NCBI GenBank assembly: GCA_022661535.1
Contig: JAKULF010000003.1
Coordinates: 5,518,001-5,582,000, forward strand
DNA length: 64,000 nucleotides
DNA from: Eutypa lata
Taxonomy: Eukaryota; Ascomycota; Sordariomycetes; Xylariales; Diatrypaceae
Direction: 5' to 3'
In this document: piece by piece, positions 61,704 through 64,000 of the stretch
How the letters are laid out: each line of letters starts with the position of its first letter
How positions within the stretch are numbered: position 1 is the first letter of the stretch
Notes under the pieces: model-generated
What the model was told of the DNA's origin: nothing
The model's database searches: none
Seen by the model: the letters and a program-made list of their open reading frames with translations, nothing else
Program-made: the position numbers and the translations under genes

Positions 61704-62868
61704 TTAGTGGCCAGCTCTGAGAACAACAGGATCGTCCTGCGAGATAGTGAGTCCCTCAGAGGCAAGCGAAACGCATGATGGATGGTTTGCTCCGAGGCAG
61801 AGTAGTCGCATTTGGAGCGCCTGGCGATGCTTGAGGCGGCGGCCGCGCTGGTCGCCCAGCTTGTGGAACAGGCTCGACTGTTCGAGGTACACGTTGGACA
61901 GCTCTAGACTGGGGAGTTCTTCTTGCTCCATGAGTTCTGCCAGTTCTCTCAGATTGTTCATCGCCGCGTAGATGTCGGCCTGGGGACGAGATTCCAGGTG
62001 GTAGTAGGTTGTTATCTGGAGACGTAGGTCTGCCATCTTGATTCGTCTGGCGTCGGACTCTGGGGAGGTACACTACAATATCTAGTGTCAGTAATTGCCT
62101 TTTTTTTATTTAATTAAAATATGGATTGTAGCGAGACATGAGAGTAAGACTTATTTTGAAACATGACCCCTTTGTAACTCCGAGTACTAAAATTAGCTAG
62201 GAAAAAGAAGAAAATAACTTACAGCGGCGCATGAACAGACAAAATTCTAATTGGCCAGTCTAGCTTGTCGCTGAGCCTTGGTGAGGTAAGGAGAGTCTTG
62301 AAGGTAATTGATAGTCAGTTCCTCGTTCTGCGAAATGGCGCGAAGAGCATAAAGGGTCATTGCGTTCTCGTCCTGGTTCCAGTAAATGTAAGTGTTGGGC
62401 TTGCAACTATCAACAGCGATTGTTAGTTAGTTTCTATAGATCATGAACAACACGCAAATCGTGTAGATATCGAACTGACCTATGGTTCAGGGCGGAGATG
62501 GCTAGGCCTAGAGCGCACCCAACTCCCTGGCCTTCGATGCTGTTGTACCTAACGATGCTCTGGAGTCTTCCCGTGGCCACCATTTGCATGTCCCTCATGT
62601 CAGATGCGGGCAGAGTAAGACAAATGTCTCCAGATCCAGCGAACAATGTGACAAAATACCCCTTGAGGTATTCCGGGATCTGTTTGAAGTCATGGTGGAA
62701 CTGCTGGTAGGCATCATTGCGCGAGTCGTACAAGAGAACTGTGGTCTCGGAGTAGATCCGGAGGCCTGTGGGGAGACTAACAGCGGCAAAAGCGCCAAAG
62801 GATGAGTCCGGATAAGTACAACCATTATTGACCATAAGATTATGGTTCAACCTGAACGAGATCCTCAT
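61704..62868 (-). CDS. SET-domain protein with post-SET cysteine motif, interrupted by an in-frame TAG
   Basis: The exons are 62868-62480, 62406-62223 and 62072-61704. The introns are 62407-62479 (GTCAGT...TAG) and 62073-62222 (GTAAGT...TAG), and the phases fit. The SET hallmarks are in order: SSFGAFAAVSLPTGLRIYSE near residue 22, the split LNHSCKPNTYIYW restored across intron 1, and the catalytic-end motif ALRAISQNEELTINYL. After RQARLAN a TAG stands at 62247-62249. It is followed in the same frame by NFVCSCAACTSPESDARR, a classical post-SET CXCX2C zinc site that is itself spliced across intron 2, and then by a helical TPR-like tail. No GT occurs within 80 bases upstream to make an intron ending at the TAG. 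Stopping there would leave about 182 aa without post-SET. Read through, the protein is about 313 residues. It could be a protein-lysine methyltransferase of the SMYD/fungal SET type; the substrate is unknown. Confidence 0.78.
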
Positions 62869-64000
62869 CCTGGGGGGAAGGGGGGCGATTGCTTGAAGAT
62901 GGGGCAGACTTTTAGGGTTTAGGTAGTGGTATGGGTTCTGGCAAGTCTTGGAGCTCTTGTAACTAGAAGGTTCTTGATGATATAGCCACCTTTTAGAAGT
63001 GGTATACAGAAGATGACATTGGAAGTGAAGGATGCGGCAGTAAGAGAGAGAGAGGTAAATGGTGCGGTAGTAATAGAGAGAGAGGTTGATGAAGGGAATT
63101 GGGAACCAGAAGGTTGCCCTATCGTGATGGTTGTTTCCAAGTAAACAAACCAGCGTTTACGTGTGGTGTTTTGATTTTAACCTGTTAGGCAACGCCCTGC
63201 ATACCACAAAACATGCCTGTGGGCTGTATCGTATAACAACGGTTACCACTGCGCAGAATTTGTGGGTAGATGTAGGAAGAAGCAGTCTCCCTTAATGGTT
63301 ACCGGTGGATAGGGGCTGCGTTGGGGAGACAGACGGGGGGTTGTATCGTAGCAGCGTAGCCTTGCGTCAACTAATTATATATCTCGCTGACTAGGGGGGA
63401 AGCTTCTCTTGCTCGCGATTCCTACCTGCCATTACGAGACTTGCGTTTACGGGGGCTTTCCTGAAGGGCAGAATAAATGCAGGAAGCGTTCTAAAAAGTT
63501 CCCCTTTGTTCGTTGCAAGAAAATGGACGGAAGCAAATAAATACTGAGAAACAAAAAGGGGCAGTGTGTTAACCACACAAGCTGCATAATATCTTGAAAC
63601 CCACTCTCAAGCGTCTGCACTCGGTTCACAAACATCGTTTATAACTGTGATCTTAACTAGGCAGGCACGTATTATACCTTCCAGTGAACCTATCCTATTG
63701 ATGGTCATCGTTGTACACTTGTGTCTTCAGGTGCAAAGTATTAAAACACTTTGTGTGCCTACCCTCACAGTATATACTCTCTAGATTAAACTAGATTTGG
63801 TGCTTCTCTATGCAGGCCGTCCACACAGCAAGCCCGTACTATGGCCACGAATTTGTCACTAGGCTGAACTTCAATCCTCATGAAGCCCCTTTTCGTGCCC
63901 GGATTGGCAATCTGTCCATGATAACATACTATTCTCAGGTGATGCTCTGGCATATAATCTGAACGACTGGTAACTTCGAGGGTGATATATGGCCTTTTAT
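62869..64000. other. Right flank, no gene seen
   Basis: This is the promoter of the SET gene and sequence to the window edge. Short minus-strand frames near 63.4 kb have no recognisable features. A gene starting beyond the edge cannot be excluded. Confidence 0.45.

Noticed and set aside
35724..62249. Reassignment of TAG as a sense codon in this organism
   Set aside because: Several well-defined genes here (CwfJ-like, proteasome alpha-7, Pol5, chromodomain protein) terminate at TAG exactly where the family ends.
1..64000. CRISPR arrays, prokaryotic operons, tRNA or rRNA genes
   Set aside because: No spaced direct repeats, no Shine-Dalgarno-linked gene strings and no cloverleaf or rRNA sequence was recognised; the window is eukaryotic.

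Overview
The window looks like a chromosomal segment of a filamentous ascomycete, most likely a Sordariomycete and possibly close to Xylariales. The order-level call is inference. The support is many short introns (about 47-190 nt) with GTATGT, GTAAGT or GTGAGT donors and CTAAC/CTAAT-like branch sites, conserved fungal housekeeping genes, fungal-restricted families (an AA1-like secreted protein, and a PigL_N/SesA-type helical domain joined to an ankyrin-like region), and large gene-poor gaps rich in simple repeats.

Layout. 1-8.7 kb: the 5' part of Utp20 (ribosome biogenesis) shares a divergent promoter with a CwfJ/Drn1 gene (RNA lariat debranching and splicing). A large signalling-type gene on the minus strand follows. 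8.7-17.3 kb: a gene desert with decayed coding relics, leading into a long leader with upstream ORFs before a CDC25/NimT mitotic phosphatase (17.3-19.2 kb). 22-25.6 kb: a small protein resembling a domain seen in fungal sterol-glucosyltransferase-type proteins, then proteasome subunit alpha-7. 28-36 kb: a secreted lectin-like protein, the nucleolar protein Pol5, a GNAT acetyltransferase and an amidoligase-like gene. 38-44.4 kb: a frameshifted AA1-like secreted-protein gene beside a roughly 370-bp block that is almost pure A+T, a chromodomain/AT-hook protein and an RRM-like protein. 44.4-51.7 kb: a desert with one well-preserved TA-flanked inverted-repeat element. 51.8-52.7 kb: a DapA-family aldolase. 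52.7-58.4 kb: a desert full of tetranucleotide repeats. 58.4-62.9 kb: a zinc-knuckle/SR-like protein and a SET-domain protein.

The genes form no single pathway. Utp20, Pol5, Drn1, Cdc25 and proteasome alpha-7 are core cellular functions. The secreted, SET, amidoligase and ankyrin-type genes are more lineage-variable.

The most striking pattern is that three separate genes (amidoligase-like at 35724-35726, RRM-like at 43606-43608, SET at 62247-62249) each carry one in-frame TAG, after which convincing coding sequence continues in the same frame. TAG is not reassigned, because several genes here end normally in TAG. The candidate explanations are nonsense decay (for example CAG to TAG changes of the RIP type), assembly error, or UAG-to-UGG A-to-I mRNA editing of premature stops, which is known from sexual-stage Sordariomycetes. 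For the amidoligase, an in-frame 60-nt intron ending at the TAG is a fourth possibility. All exon structures were inferred by eye from splice consensus and frame; no alignment or expression data were available.
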